A DNA stretch of 64,000 bases from Amycolatopsis decaplanina DSM 44594 (GCF_000342005.1 NZ_AOHO01000048.1:416540-480539); one strand, 5' to 3'; shown: positions 7,868 through 15,925, counted from the stretch's first letter. The notes: generated by a model from the letters alone, not told the origin. Numbers and translations are program-made.

Positions 7868-8219
7868 CGTCCGCGCCTGAAACCCACGTGTTCCGCGTGA
7901 GTTCGATCTTGCTTGGGGTCTCTTCCGGTCAGGTCGCAGTTCCCCCGGGGCTGCACCAGTTCTAGCACCGGAAGGGAGTGTTTCACCTCAGCCGCCGCCG
8001 ATCCAGCCCGTTAGGCGGAACGACGCAACCGGCTCCGGTGCACGGAGTACCGAAGTTGATCACTCTCGGTATGTGCCCGGCGGCCATCCGAGGACGGGTG
8101 GAACTACTCAAATCCTTGGTGACCTGACCTTTTCCGGATCCCTGCTGCGGTGCGTGCCGTCGAAGTCGCGTTCGGTGATCGGCGCGGCGGACGCGAGCCG
8201 CCGGAGAGGAGAGTCCGGG
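7868..8219. promoter_or_regulatory. 352-bp intergenic region with nested inverted repeat
   Basis: This holds the promoter regions of the divergent secreted-protein and sigma-factor genes. The only clear structure is CTTCCGGT (7922-7929) pairing with ACCGGAAG (7967-7974), with a C/G-rich hairpin nested inside. It would lie in the leader of the minus-strand gene. I compared it with the c-di-AMP (ydaO) riboswitch pattern and did not find the core motifs in order. Confidence 0.4.
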
Positions 8220-8693
8220 ATGTGGGACGTGAACGCGGTGTCGGCGGCGGTGTTCAAGGCGCTGAAGGCCTACCGGCTGAGCGATGCCGACGCCAGGGAC
8301 GTCTGTCAGGACGCCTGGCTGGAACTGCTTCGCGCGCCTGGCGCGCTACGTGACGAAGCGAAGGTCGGGGCTTGGCTGACGACCACCGCGCGGCGCCGCG
8401 CGCTCCGGATGATCGCCAGGAACAGGCGCGAAACGCCGCGTCCGCTCCCCGGTCCGGAGACGACCCCGGAGGCCGAGGTCGTCCGCGCCGAACGTGACCG
8501 CGCGCTCTGGGCCGCGGTCGATCGCCTGCCGGACTCGCATCGACGGCTGATGCGGCTCCTCGCGCACCGGCCGGAGCTGTCCTACGTCCAGCTCGCGGGG
8601 GAACTGGGCATCAGTCCGGCCAGTGTCGGCAGGGTGCGAAGACGGTGTCTGGACCGGCTCAGACGGGCGCTCGAGAAGGGTGGCTGGGCCTGA
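8220..8693 (+). CDS. ECF-type RNA polymerase sigma factor
   Basis: 157 residues with region 2 (about 7-70, DARDVCQDAWLELLRA) and region 4 (about 105-152, LSYVQLAGELGISPASVGRV). It would redirect RNA polymerase to a dedicated promoter set. The ATG at 8220 is preceded by a good GGAGAGGAG site; a longer upstream frame lacks sigma homology. No anti-sigma gene is adjacent. The convergent neighbour is an aminotransferase, so the regulon cannot be read from context. Confidence 0.85.
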   Translation: MWDVNAVSAAVFKALKAYRLSDADARDVCQDAWLELLRAPGALRDEAKVGAWLTTTARRRALRMIARNRRETPRPLPGPETTPEAEVVRAERDRALWAAVDRLPDSHRRLMRLLAHRPELSYVQLAGELGISPASVGRVRRRCLDRLRRALEKGGWA

Positions 8694-8717
8694 GCGCCGT
8701 CGAGGACATCGGACGAG

Positions 8718-9881
8718 TCACCGGAGTTTGCGCAATCGGGTGACCGCTTCGTCGATGACCTCATTGCGTTTGCAGAACGCGAAACGCAGGAGGTGTTTCC
8801 ACTCTTCCGGGTGATCGGTGAACACCTTTACGGGCACGGCCGCCACGCCCACCCGTTCGGGGAGCTCCCAGGCCAGTTCCGAGGCGTCTTCGAAGCCGAG
8901 CGGCCGGACGTCGACGCAGACGAAGTACGTCCCGGCGGTCGGCCGGACCGCGAACCCCGCCTCCGCGAGACCCGCCGCGAGCCGGTCCCGTTTGTCCTGA
9001 AGGCTCGTGCGCAGGTTCTCGGCCCACGGCAGTTCGTGGTCCAGCGCGTGGGCGACGGCCGGCTGGAACGGGCCGCCGGAGACGAAGGTGATGAACTGCT
9101 TCGCCGCCTTCACCGCCGCGACCAGTTCAGGGCTCGCGCAGACCCAGCCGATCTTCCAGCCGGTGCAGTTGAACGTCTTGCCCGCGCTGGAGATCGAGAC
9201 GGTCCGCTCGCGCATGCCGGGCAGTGTCGCGAGGGGAATGTGCTCCGCGTCGTCGAACACCAGGTGCTCGTACACCTCGTCGGTGATCGCGATCAGGTCG
9301 TTTTCCACACAGAGCGCGGCGACGGCTTCCAGTTCGGCGCGCGTGAACACCGTGCCGGTCGGGTTGTGCGGCGAGTTGATCAGGATCGCCCTGGTCCGGC
9401 CGGACACCGCGGCGCGCAGGCCCTCGACGTCCAGCGCGAACCGGCCGTCGCGTTCCACCAGCCCGACGACACGTCGCTCCGCTCCCGCCATGGCGACCGC
9501 GGCCGCGTAAGAGTCGTAGTACGGCTCGATGACGACGACCTCGTCACCCGCCTGCGTCAGCGCGATCAGCGACGCCGCGATGGCCTCGGTGGCGCCGGCG
9601 GTGACCAGGATCTCCGTGTCGGGGTCGTACTCGGCGCCGTAGCGGAGACGATGCCGCGCGATCGCCGCGCGCAGCTCAGGCCGTCCCGGACCCGGCGGGT
9701 ACTGGTTCGCACCCCCGAACAGCGCGTTCTTGGCGGCGTCGAGCATTCCGGCAGGCCCGTCGGTGTCGGGGAAACCCTGGCCGAGGTTGACGGCTTCGTG
9801 GCGGACGGCCAGTGCCGTCATCTCCGCGAAGATGGTCGACGTGAAGGGCTGGAGGCGGGGTACGAGGACAGGTTCGCGCAC
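8718..9881 (-). CDS. dapC: PLP-dependent aminotransferase (DapC-like)
   Basis: A 387-residue fold-type I aminotransferase. It has NLGQGFPDTDGP near residue 32, NQYPPGPGRPELR, INSPHNPTGTVF, ITDEVYEHLVFD and the PLP lysine in SSAGKTFNCTGWKIGW (about residue 230). The whole sequence closely follows mycobacterial Rv0858c, annotated as N-succinyldiaminopimelate aminotransferase DapC of lysine/DAP synthesis. Kynurenine or methionine aminotransferases share this architecture, so substrate assignment is moderate. It is transcribed alone and converges on the sigma-factor gene. Confidence 0.83.
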   Translation of the reverse strand: MREPVLVPRLQPFTSTIFAEMTALAVRHEAVNLGQGFPDTDGPAGMLDAAKNALFGGANQYPPGPGRPELRAAIARHRLRYGAEYDPDTEILVTAGATEAIAASLIALTQAGDEVVVIEPYYDSYAAAVAMAGAERRVVGLVERDGRFALDVEGLRAAVSGRTRAILINSPHNPTGTVFTRAELEAVAALCVENDLIAITDEVYEHLVFDDAEHIPLATLPGMRERTVSISSAGKTFNCTGWKIGWVCASPELVAAVKAAKQFITFVSGGPFQPAVAHALDHELPWAENLRTSLQDKRDRLAAGLAEAGFAVRPTAGTYFVCVDVRPLGFEDASELAWELPERVGVAAVPVKVFTDHPEEWKHLLRFAFCKRNEVIDEAVTRLRKLR

Positions 9882-9910
9882 GATCAGCCATCCTCACGGA
9901 CAATGGCGGT

Positions 9911-11209
9911 GTGGAGCAACTGACGCCCGCCAAGGTGACCCCAGCCGATCCGCCCGGTGGAACCGCCGCCGAGGAGGAGAAGCGCCGCGGCCTGCGCAAG
10001 ATGAAGACGGTCGCGCTGTCGTTCCTGCTCGGCGCGACGGTGATCTTCCTGCTGACCAGCTGGGCCGAGGCCGCGGGCTGGCCCGCCTGGGTCGGCTACG
10101 TCCGCGCCGCCGCCGAAGCCGGGATGGTCGGCGCGCTCGCCGACTGGTTCGCGGTGACGGCGCTGTTCCGGCATCCGCTGCGGATCAAGATCCCGCACAC
10201 CGCGATCATCCCGAACAAGAAGGACGCGCTGGGCAGCAGCCTCGGTGACTTCGTCGGCTCGAACTTCCTGTCCGAGTCCGTGGTCCGCGAGAAACTGAGC
10301 CGTGTCGAGGTGTCGAAGCGGCTCGGCGGCTGGCTCTCACAGCCGCGGAACGCCGAACGCGTGACGTCCGAACTGGCCACCGTCGTGCGGGCGGCGGTCA
10401 AGGTGCTCCGCGACGAAGACGTCCAGGCGATCATGGAACAGGCCGTGGTCAAGCGGATCGTGGACAGGCCTTGGGGTCCGCCGCTCGGCAAGATCCTGGA
10501 AGGCGTGTTCGCCGACGGGGCGCACCACAAGCTGGTGGACCTGATGTGCGACCGCGCCTACGAATGGGTGCGGGACAACCACACGACGATGTTGCGGGTG
10601 GTCTCGGACCGGGCGCCGAGCTGGTCGCCGAAGTTCGTCGACGAGATGCTCGCGGACAAGGTCTACGGCGAGGTGCTGTCGTTCGTGTGGGCCGTGAAGA
10701 CCGATGTCAACCACCCCATGCGGCTGGCGCTGGACAAGTTCCTCGGTGAGTTCGCCCAGGACCTGCAGACCGACCCCGAGGTGATGGCGCGCGCCGAGCA
10801 GGTCAAATCCCAGATGCTGGGGCACGACGAGGTGCAGAAGCTGATCGGCTCGGCGTGGGCGACGGCGAAGGAGATGCTGCTCAACGCCGCCGAGGACCCC
10901 TCGAGCGAGCTGCGGCGCCGCGTGCGCACCGGACTGGAAACCCTCGGCGGGCGGCTGGTCTCGGACGATCACATCCGGTCCAAAGTGGACACCTGGGTGG
11001 AGGGCGCGGCGGCCTATCTGGTCACGCACTACTCCAAGGAGATCACCACGATCATCACCGACACCGTGGAGCGCTGGGACGCCGAGGAGACCTCGCGCAA
11101 GATCGAGCTCCAGGTCGGCCGGGATCTGCAGTTCATCCGGATCAACGGCACGGTGGTCGGCGCGCTGGCCGGGCTGGTCATCTACACGGTCGCGCAGCTG
11201 CTCTTCTGA
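9911..11209 (+). CDS. DUF445 family membrane protein
   Basis: A 432-residue protein. One hydrophobic helix lies at about residues 35-52, followed by the DUF445 signature (EAGMVGALADWFAVTALFRHPLRI, best seen at residues 75-90, then IPNKKDALGSSLGDFVGSNFL). A long mostly helical soluble region follows, with a second transmembrane helix at the extreme C-terminus (VVGALAGLVIYTVAQLLF). The family is conserved in actinobacteria, and its function is not established. The GTG start at 9911 precedes the family N-terminus. The gene is divergent from dapC, with only 29 bp between starts. Confidence 0.82.
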   Translation: MEQLTPAKVTPADPPGGTAAEEEKRRGLRKMKTVALSFLLGATVIFLLTSWAEAAGWPAWVGYVRAAAEAGMVGALADWFAVTALFRHPLRIKIPHTAIIPNKKDALGSSLGDFVGSNFLSESVVREKLSRVEVSKRLGGWLSQPRNAERVTSELATVVRAAVKVLRDEDVQAIMEQAVVKRIVDRPWGPPLGKILEGVFADGAHHKLVDLMCDRAYEWVRDNHTTMLRVVSDRAPSWSPKFVDEMLADKVYGEVLSFVWAVKTDVNHPMRLALDKFLGEFAQDLQTDPEVMARAEQVKSQMLGHDEVQKLIGSAWATAKEMLLNAAEDPSSELRRRVRTGLETLGGRLVSDDHIRSKVDTWVEGAAAYLVTHYSKEITTIITDTVERWDAEETSRKIELQVGRDLQFIRINGTVVGALAGLVIYTVAQLLF

Positions 11210-11250
11210 ACGGCGGTGCGTATACCACACTTCGGAGGCTGCACCTGGAG

Positions 11251-11324
11251 TTGTCCACAGGAAGTGGAGTCATCCCCAGGGTTATCCACAGCTTTTCACG
11301 TCTTTGGCCTAACGGTGTGCACAA
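11251..11324. other. Cluster of three DnaA-box-like 9-mers
   Basis: Between the DUF445 gene and the CGNR gene are TTGTCCACA (11251-11259), TTATCCACA (11282-11290) and, on the minus strand, TTGTGCACA (11316-11324, one mismatch). The first two match high-GC actinobacterial and E. coli DnaA boxes exactly. No dnaA, dnaN, gyrB or rpmH is nearby, so this is not oriC on present evidence. It may be a DnaA titration or control site. Confidence 0.45.
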
Positions 11325-11405
11325 CCCCTGGGGGTAACTCGGGGGTGGGTGGCCCCAGAAGTTGTGGTCGCGCGGGTCCGGTGGGTCACGATGCCTGCCG
11401 GATCT

Positions 11406-11482
11406 CGCGTGCTTGGAGGCGGATCTCGCGTGGTTGGGGACGTCACGGCTCCAAGCACGCGAGATCCGCCTCCAAGCACGCG
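11406..11482. repeat. Long inverted repeat of GATCTCGCGTGCTTGGAG units
   Basis: Perfect 25-bp arms lie at 11406-11430 and 11458-11482 with a 27-nt spacer. The arms are themselves built from repeats of a shorter CTCCAAGCACGCGAGATCC-type unit, so several pairings are possible. A CACGCG third copy follows at 11495-11503. It lies in the 305-bp non-coding gap before the CGNR gene, at that gene's 3' side. A looser CACGCGAG direct repeat occurs at 52686. Confidence 0.7.
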
Positions 11483-11514
11483 TGTGACGGGTCCAGGCAC
11501 GCGCGTCCCGCCGC

Positions 11515-12015
11515 TCAGGTGGAGACGTCCGCTGTCCGTGCCCGCCAGGCCCGCGCCTTCTCCCGGTTCCCGCAGGCCCGCATCGAGCACCACGTCCTCG
11601 ACCGGTTCCGCGATTCGTCGCGGAAAGCCCAAAGGCAGTCGTCCGCCGGGCAGATCTTGAGCCGGATCCATTCGCCGAGCACGCTCAGCCGGGTCGAGGC
11701 CGCCAGCACCGCCTCGCAGACCGTCTCCGCGACCAGGAGCGGGCCTTCCGGGCCGAGGACGATCTCCGCCGGCGCGCGCAGGCCGAGCCGGGGGAGGCGC
11801 GGGTCGCCGATCGCGGCCCGCAGCGCGTCCCGGGTTTCGCGCGCGGCCGCGGGGGTATCCGCGCGCAGCCGGTGATCGCGGGCCCAGCGTTGCCAGGACT
11901 CCAGATCGTCCAGGAGGTCGGTGCCGCGTTCGACGTTCACCGTGTTCAGAAACTCGACCACCAGGGACGCGTCGGTGTTCACCTCGCCCAGTGTACGGGC
12001 GAGACCTGTTGTCAT
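11515..12015 (-). CDS. CGNR zinc-finger (ABATE domain) protein
   Basis: 166 residues. The N-terminal ABATE-type helical region (about 15-115) is followed by a C-terminal CGNR zinc finger with C122, C127, C143 and C148 (ICPADDC...WCSMRACGNREK). The family is treated as putative transcriptional regulators or stress-resistance proteins; the ligand is unknown. ATG 12015 starts the known N-terminus. It is divergent from the VOC protein gene at 12076 and shares a short AT-richer promoter gap with it. Confidence 0.83.
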   Translation of the reverse strand: MTTGLARTLGEVNTDASLVVEFLNTVNVERGTDLLDDLESWQRWARDHRLRADTPAAARETRDALRAAIGDPRLPRLGLRAPAEIVLGPEGPLLVAETVCEAVLAASTRLSVLGEWIRLKICPADDCLWAFRDESRNRSRTWCSMRACGNREKARAWRARTADVST

Positions 12016-12075
12016 CGGCTCCGATAACCCTCATAATCGTTTCACTGGTTACTCGATCATCGTGGAGGCTGAACC

Positions 12076-12444
12076 ATGGGTGCGGTACCGACCTTCGGCG
12101 CGGTGGCCCTCGACTGCCCGGATCCGGTCGCGCTGGCGGAGTTCTACCGCGAGCTGCTCGACTGGAAGGCGGCCGAAGTCGCCGAAGACGGCCATTGGGT
12201 GACCCTGCGGAACCCGGAGGGCGGCGCGCGGTTCTCGTTCCAGCGCGTGCCGGACTACCGGCCGCCCGCGTGGCCGTCCGCCGAGAACCCGCAGCAGGCA
12301 CACGTCGATCTCGACGTCACCGACATGGAAGCGGCTCACGAGCGCGCGCTGGCCATCGGCGCGAAGCTGCTCGACGACTCTCCGGAGGCCTTCCGGGTGT
12401 ACGCGGATCCGGCCGGACACCCGTTTTGCCTGTGCGCCTGCTGA
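12076..12444 (+). CDS. VOC family (glyoxalase/bleomycin-resistance fold) protein
   Basis: 122 residues with the paired beta-alpha-beta-beta-beta VOC fold: VALDCPDPVALAEFYRELL at the N-terminus, HVDLDVTDMEAAHERALAIG in the middle and VYADPAGHPFCLC at the end. The His and Glu/Asp positions typical of metal ligands are only partly kept, so a binding or resistance role is as likely as catalysis. The ATG is at 12076. Substrate unknown. Confidence 0.82.
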   Translation: MGAVPTFGAVALDCPDPVALAEFYRELLDWKAAEVAEDGHWVTLRNPEGGARFSFQRVPDYRPPAWPSAENPQQAHVDLDVTDMEAAHERALAIGAKLLDDSPEAFRVYADPAGHPFCLCAC

Positions 12445-12477
12445 CCTCGCGGGCGAAAAATGCGTAACCTCTGATAC

Positions 12478-12849
12478 GTGATTTGTCCGAAGTGCCAGAA
12501 CGCCATGAAGACCGTCGACAAGAACGGCATCCACATCGACCAGTGCCAGGGATGCCGCGGCATCTTCCTGGACAGGGGTGAGCTGGAAGCCATCACCAGC
12601 GCCGAGAGCTCGTACTACGGCGGGCACCAGCCTCCGCCGTATCAGGGAGGCGGGCACGCGCCGGCGCCACACTACGGCCGTCCGGACTCCCCGCGGCCGC
12701 ATCGCGGCGGGTACGCCGATTCGCCGAAGGGCTACCGGGGTGGGTACGCCGACTCGCCCAAGGGGTACCGCGGCGGGTACGCCGACTCCCCGCACGGATA
12801 CGGCCACAAGCGTCGCAAGGGTGGCTTCCTCGAGGGCCTCTTCGACTGA
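12478..12849 (+). CDS. Small TFIIB-type zinc-ribbon protein with tandem GYRGGYADSPK repeats
   Basis: 123 residues from a GTG. The N-terminal zinc ribbon has C3, C6, C23 and C26 (CPKC...CQGCRGIFLDRGELE), typical of zf-TFIIB domain proteins of unknown role. The rest is low-complexity Gly/Tyr/Pro/His, including three copies of an 11-residue GGYADSPKGYR unit (about residues 80-112), and a basic tail. The repeat DNA has many synonymous differences, so protein sequence rather than DNA identity has been kept. The gene directly precedes a kinase-like gene 2 bp away. Confidence 0.78.
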   Translation: MICPKCQNAMKTVDKNGIHIDQCQGCRGIFLDRGELEAITSAESSYYGGHQPPPYQGGGHAPAPHYGRPDSPRPHRGGYADSPKGYRGGYADSPKGYRGGYADSPHGYGHKRRKGGFLEGLFD

Positions 12850-12851
12850 CC

Positions 12852-13508
12852 GTGGTCCTCGATCTCAAGATCTGCCCGGCCTGCGGCGATCGCGCCGAAC
12901 GGCCACGAGTCGAGAGCGGGCTGCTGGTGTGCGCGGTATGCGCGCACCGGTGGCCGTTCCGGCGGCTGCCGCTGTTCGCGCTGACCGGGCCGAGTGGCGC
13001 CGGTAAGTCGACGGTCGGGCCGCGGCTGGCGGAACGGCTCGGCGACCTCGCGCTCGTGGTCGAGCAGGACGTGTTGTGGACCGGGGCATTGCGTGACGAC
13101 GTCCCCGGCCATCCCGCGTTCCGCTCCACCTGGTTGCGGATGGCGGCGATGCTGCACCAGAACGGGCGGCCGGTCGTGCTCTGCGGCACCGTCGCGCCGC
13201 CCGAGTTCGAGCGGCTGCCCGAGCGCGTCTTCTTCTCCGGCATCCACTACCTGGCGCTCGTCAGCGAGCCCGACGCGCTACGCAAGCGTTTGCTCGCGCG
13301 GCCCGCCTGGCGCGAGTGGGACGAGGAGCGCGTCGAAGAGATGCTGGAGTTCAACGAGTGGCTGCAAGCGGAAGCGCCTTCGATGGATCCGCCGGTCGAG
13401 TTGTTCGACACCACCCGCATCCCGGTGGACGACGCCGTCGATCACGTCGAGAAGTGGGTGCGAGGCCTGCTTTCAGGGACGCAGCGGCCAAGTGCGGCCG
13501 TCGGGTGA
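12852..13508 (+). CDS. P-loop kinase-like NTPase with N-terminal zinc ribbon
   Basis: 218 residues. A CPAC...CAVC zinc ribbon lies at residues 8-30, then a Walker A GPSGAGKST at about 46-54. The nucleotide/shikimate kinase-like fold continues with an acidic VVEQDVLW and an Arg-rich lid (LRKRLLARPAWREWDEERVEEM). The substrate is unknown. It probably forms an operon with the zinc-ribbon gene 2 bp upstream. The 3' end overlaps the convergent methyltransferase by 36 bp. Confidence 0.75.
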   Translation: MVLDLKICPACGDRAERPRVESGLLVCAVCAHRWPFRRLPLFALTGPSGAGKSTVGPRLAERLGDLALVVEQDVLWTGALRDDVPGHPAFRSTWLRMAAMLHQNGRPVVLCGTVAPPEFERLPERVFFSGIHYLALVSEPDALRKRLLARPAWREWDEERVEEMLEFNEWLQAEAPSMDPPVELFDTTRIPVDDAVDHVEKWVRGLLSGTQRPSAAVG

Positions 13509-14603
13509 ATCCAGCCAGATCACCTGATCCTCACCGTCCAGGCTGAGCCCGAACCGGTCGCGGCCAGGCTCGCCGAGTCCAAGCCACTCCTCGTACGCGG
13601 CTTCGACGATCTCCCACAGCCGCCGCGGGCCGCCTTCGGCCACTTCGAACGCGCTGCCCGCCTGCCGATGTCGCATCCATGAGCCGTCCGGATGGGCCAG
13701 CCTGGTGCTCTGGCCTTCTCGCGAGGCCGTCACGCCCGGGAGATGGAGCCCGGCGAAGAACTCGAAGCGGCTTCGGACTTCGGTGAGCACTTCCATCGGC
13801 AGCCGGGCCGGCCGCCAGGCGACGTCGTCGTCCGGCACCTTCGACTGCTTGAACCGGTGCGCGCGTAGCGGCATGAAGCGACCGTCGCGGGCGAGCACCC
13901 GCCCGTGTCCCGTCGCGCCTTCACCCGCGACGATCCGGACGAGCCCGCCACCGATCGGCCGGTTCAGCGTGGTGACGATCAGCCCGCCCGGCACGGTCTG
14001 CTCCAGCCACGCTGGCGGGATCGACGACACCGAGCACGTGCAGATCACCCGGTCGTAGAGCACGCCCGCCGGGAATCCTTCGGCGCCGTCGGCCGCCGCG
14101 CACGAAGGCGCGTACCCGATCTCCGCGAGCCGCTCGCGTGCGGCGCCGACCAGCTCCGGGTCGATGTCCACTGTGTACACGAGCCCGGAACCGAGCCGAT
14201 GGCACAGCAGGGCGGTGTTGTAGCCGGTGCCCGTGCCGATCTCGAGTACGCGATGCCCGTCGGCGACCCGCAGCTCTTCGAGCATGATCGCCATGATCGA
14301 CGGCTGGCTGGACGAACTCGTCGGCGTTCCCGGCTGCGCGCCGAGATACCGCGCCCGTTCCCAGAGCCCGGAATCGTCGTCGAGCTGGATGACCAGAACG
14401 CCGGGGGAGTAGACGCGCCTGAGCCACTCGTCGTCGCCGTTGTCGATCGCGGCCCAGCCGTTCGGCGCCGGGACGAAGAACCGCGGCAGGAAGACGTGTC
14501 TCGGCACGGAGCGGAACGCGGTCATCCAGCGCGCGTCGTGCAGTACGCCCTCGGCGAGCAGATGCTCGACGAGGCGCCGCCGCAGCCGCGTCGCGTTCGA
14601 CAT
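13473..14603 (-). CDS. PIMT-like SAM-dependent O-methyltransferase with C-terminal extension
   Basis: 376 residues. The N-terminal protein-L-isoaspartate methyltransferase-like region has TAFRSVPRHVFLPRFF, a SSSQPSIMAIMLEEL segment near residue 105 and SAM motif I VLEIGTGTGYNTALL near 125. About 150 extra residues follow. The SSSQPS form, in place of the usual GQTISQP, is common in PIMT-like enzymes of lanthipeptide and graspetide clusters, but no precursor or ATP-grasp gene is adjacent. It may repair or modify aspartates in an unknown protein. ATG 14603 fits the family N-terminus. Confidence 0.78.
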   Translation of the reverse strand: MSNATRLRRRLVEHLLAEGVLHDARWMTAFRSVPRHVFLPRFFVPAPNGWAAIDNGDDEWLRRVYSPGVLVIQLDDDSGLWERARYLGAQPGTPTSSSSQPSIMAIMLEELRVADGHRVLEIGTGTGYNTALLCHRLGSGLVYTVDIDPELVGAARERLAEIGYAPSCAAADGAEGFPAGVLYDRVICTCSVSSIPPAWLEQTVPGGLIVTTLNRPIGGGLVRIVAGEGATGHGRVLARDGRFMPLRAHRFKQSKVPDDDVAWRPARLPMEVLTEVRSRFEFFAGLHLPGVTASREGQSTRLAHPDGSWMRHRQAGSAFEVAEGGPRRLWEIVEAAYEEWLGLGEPGRDRFGLSLDGEDQVIWLDSPDGRTWPLRP

Positions 14604-14643
14604 CCCTTCACCGTAGCCGGGTGAGCACCAACACACCCGATGG

Positions 14644-14672
14644 TTGCAAGCAGAGTGCTTGCAATTGCTAGC
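14644..14672. promoter_or_regulatory. Perfect palindrome upstream of XRE-hbhA operon
   Basis: TTGCAAGCA-GAG-TGCTTGCAA (14644-14664) is a perfect 9-3-9 palindrome. It overlaps a second symmetric string running to GCTAGC at 14672. It lies about 40 bp before the XRE gene and is a likely operator for that regulator. The GAGTGC and GCACTC arms are in the wrong order for a CIRCE (HrcA) site. Confidence 0.6.
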
Positions 14673-14712
14673 ACTCGCGCGTAGCGTCGAAGACGTCGCG
14701 AGGAGGTGACCG

Positions 14713-15168
14713 ATGTCAGACACCGACCGGGATCAGCCCACATCGGGCGGACCGATGGAGAAGGTCGCGGACATCGCTTCCGACATCGGTGAGTACATCC
14801 GCCAGCAGCGCAGCAACGCGAAGATCTCCTTGCGGCAGCTGTCGAAACTCGCCGGCGTGTCCAATCCGTACCTGAGCCAGATCGAGCGCGGGGTCCGCAA
14901 GCCCAGCGCGGAGATCCTGCAGCAGATCGCCAAGGGCCTGCGAATCTCGGCCGAGGCGCTCTACGTGCAAGCGGGAATCCTCGATCTGCCCACGGGCGGC
15001 CCGGTCGGCGACGCGATCCGCGCCGACACCGAGCTGACCGAACGGCAGAAGCAGGTCCTGCTCGACGTCTACGAATCGTTCCGCCGCGAGAACGCCGCCG
15101 CGAAACCAGTGCAGGCGGCCCAGGCGAAAACCGAAAACCCAGCCGCCGAATCCAAGGAGTCAGCATGA
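14713..15168 (+). CDS. XRE-family transcriptional regulator (Rv0474-like)
   Basis: 151 residues. A Cro/C1 HTH spans about 25-85 (IRQQRSNAKISLRQLSKLAG, then SNPYLSQIERGVRKPS). An acidic/Ala-rich C-terminus follows. ATG 14713 has a GAGGAGGTG site. The stop overlaps the hbhA start by 4 bp (ATGA), so the two are coupled. The pair matches mycobacterial Rv0474-hbhA. It probably binds the palindrome about 40 bp upstream and autoregulates. Confidence 0.87.
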   Translation: MSDTDRDQPTSGGPMEKVADIASDIGEYIRQQRSNAKISLRQLSKLAGVSNPYLSQIERGVRKPSAEILQQIAKGLRISAEALYVQAGILDLPTGGPVGDAIRADTELTERQKQVLLDVYESFRRENAAAKPVQAAQAKTENPAAESKESA

Positions 15169-15839
15169 CCACGGCCACCAAGACCGAACGCAAGCACACC
15201 GCCCTCGACCAGGTCCGCACCCCGCTGCTGGCCGCCCTCGGCGCCGGCAACCTGGCCGGCCAGGCCGTCGTCGACGCCGTGTCGAAGGCCAAGGAGAAGG
15301 TCGTCGAGGGCAGCGAGAGCGCCCGCAAGAACATCGAAGAGCTCCCGCACGACGTCGAGGGTCTCCGCGAGAAGCTGGACCCGGCCGAGCTGCGCAAGGT
15401 CATCGACGAGTACACCGAGGCCGCGCTGAAGCTGTACAACAAGCTGGCCGAGTCCGGTGAGCAGGCGTGGGACAAGATCGCCGCGCAGCCGCAGGTCAAG
15501 AAGGCCATCGAGCAGCTCGAGGACGCCCTGAGCACCGCGCAGGACCGCGTCGAGGACGCGACCACCGAGGCCCGTGAGCGCATCGACACCGTGCTCGGCA
15601 AGGTCACCAAGGGCACCCGCTCGGCGGGCGAGAAGACCGCCCGCAAGGTGACCGAGGTCGCCGGCGAGATCGCCGACGAGGTCGAGGAGATCGGTGACGA
15701 CCTCGCGCACGAGACCCGCTCGGCTTCGCGCAAGGTCGCCAACAAGACCGCGCCGAAGACCACGACCACCGCGCGCCGCGCCACCTCCGGCCCGGCCGCC
15801 AAGAAGCCGGCCACCGCGCCGAAGACCACCGAGAAGTAA
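15165..15839 (+). CDS. hbhA: HbhA-like heparin-binding haemagglutinin homologue
   Basis: 224 residues, almost all helical. A long Ala/Lys/Glu coiled-coil-like region covers about 15-180 and ends in a Lys/Ala/Pro/Thr-rich tail (about 190-224). This is the HbhA layout, in which the Lys-rich tail binds heparan sulfate or polyanions. It has no signal peptide, as in mycobacteria. In a non-pathogen a role in envelope, DNA or lipid-body contact is more likely than adhesion to host cells. The tail is shorter and more Thr-rich than the mycobacterial one. Confidence 0.75.
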   Translation: MTTATKTERKHTALDQVRTPLLAALGAGNLAGQAVVDAVSKAKEKVVEGSESARKNIEELPHDVEGLREKLDPAELRKVIDEYTEAALKLYNKLAESGEQAWDKIAAQPQVKKAIEQLEDALSTAQDRVEDATTEARERIDTVLGKVTKGTRSAGEKTARKVTEVAGEIADEVEEIGDDLAHETRSASRKVANKTAPKTTTTARRATSGPAAKKPATAPKTTEK

Positions 15840-15857
15840 AGGTCCGCGTGAACTCTC

Positions 15858-15892
15858 GGCCCCCTGGCACCCGCTTCGGTGCCAGGGGGCCG
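15858..15892 (+). terminator. Strong GC hairpin after hbhA
   Basis: GGCCCCCTGGCACC (15858-15871) pairs with GGTGCCAGGGGGCC (15879-15892) around a short loop, about 20 bp after the hbhA stop. There is no T-run, as is usual in high-GC actinobacteria. Confidence 0.75.
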
Positions 15893-15925
15893 GGGTATTC
15901 GCCCGGTTTGACGTAAGCTGAGTTC

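Noticed and set aside
7868..8219. Possible c-di-AMP (ydaO) riboswitch on the minus strand
   Set aside because: Some short matching strings occur, but the core motifs are not in the right order.
11251..11324. oriC
   Set aside because: Only three boxes, no AT-rich unwinding region, and no dnaA, dnaN or rpmH nearby.
14653..14672. CIRCE element (HrcA site)
   Set aside because: The GAGTGC and GCACTC arms are in the reverse order and no chaperone gene follows.
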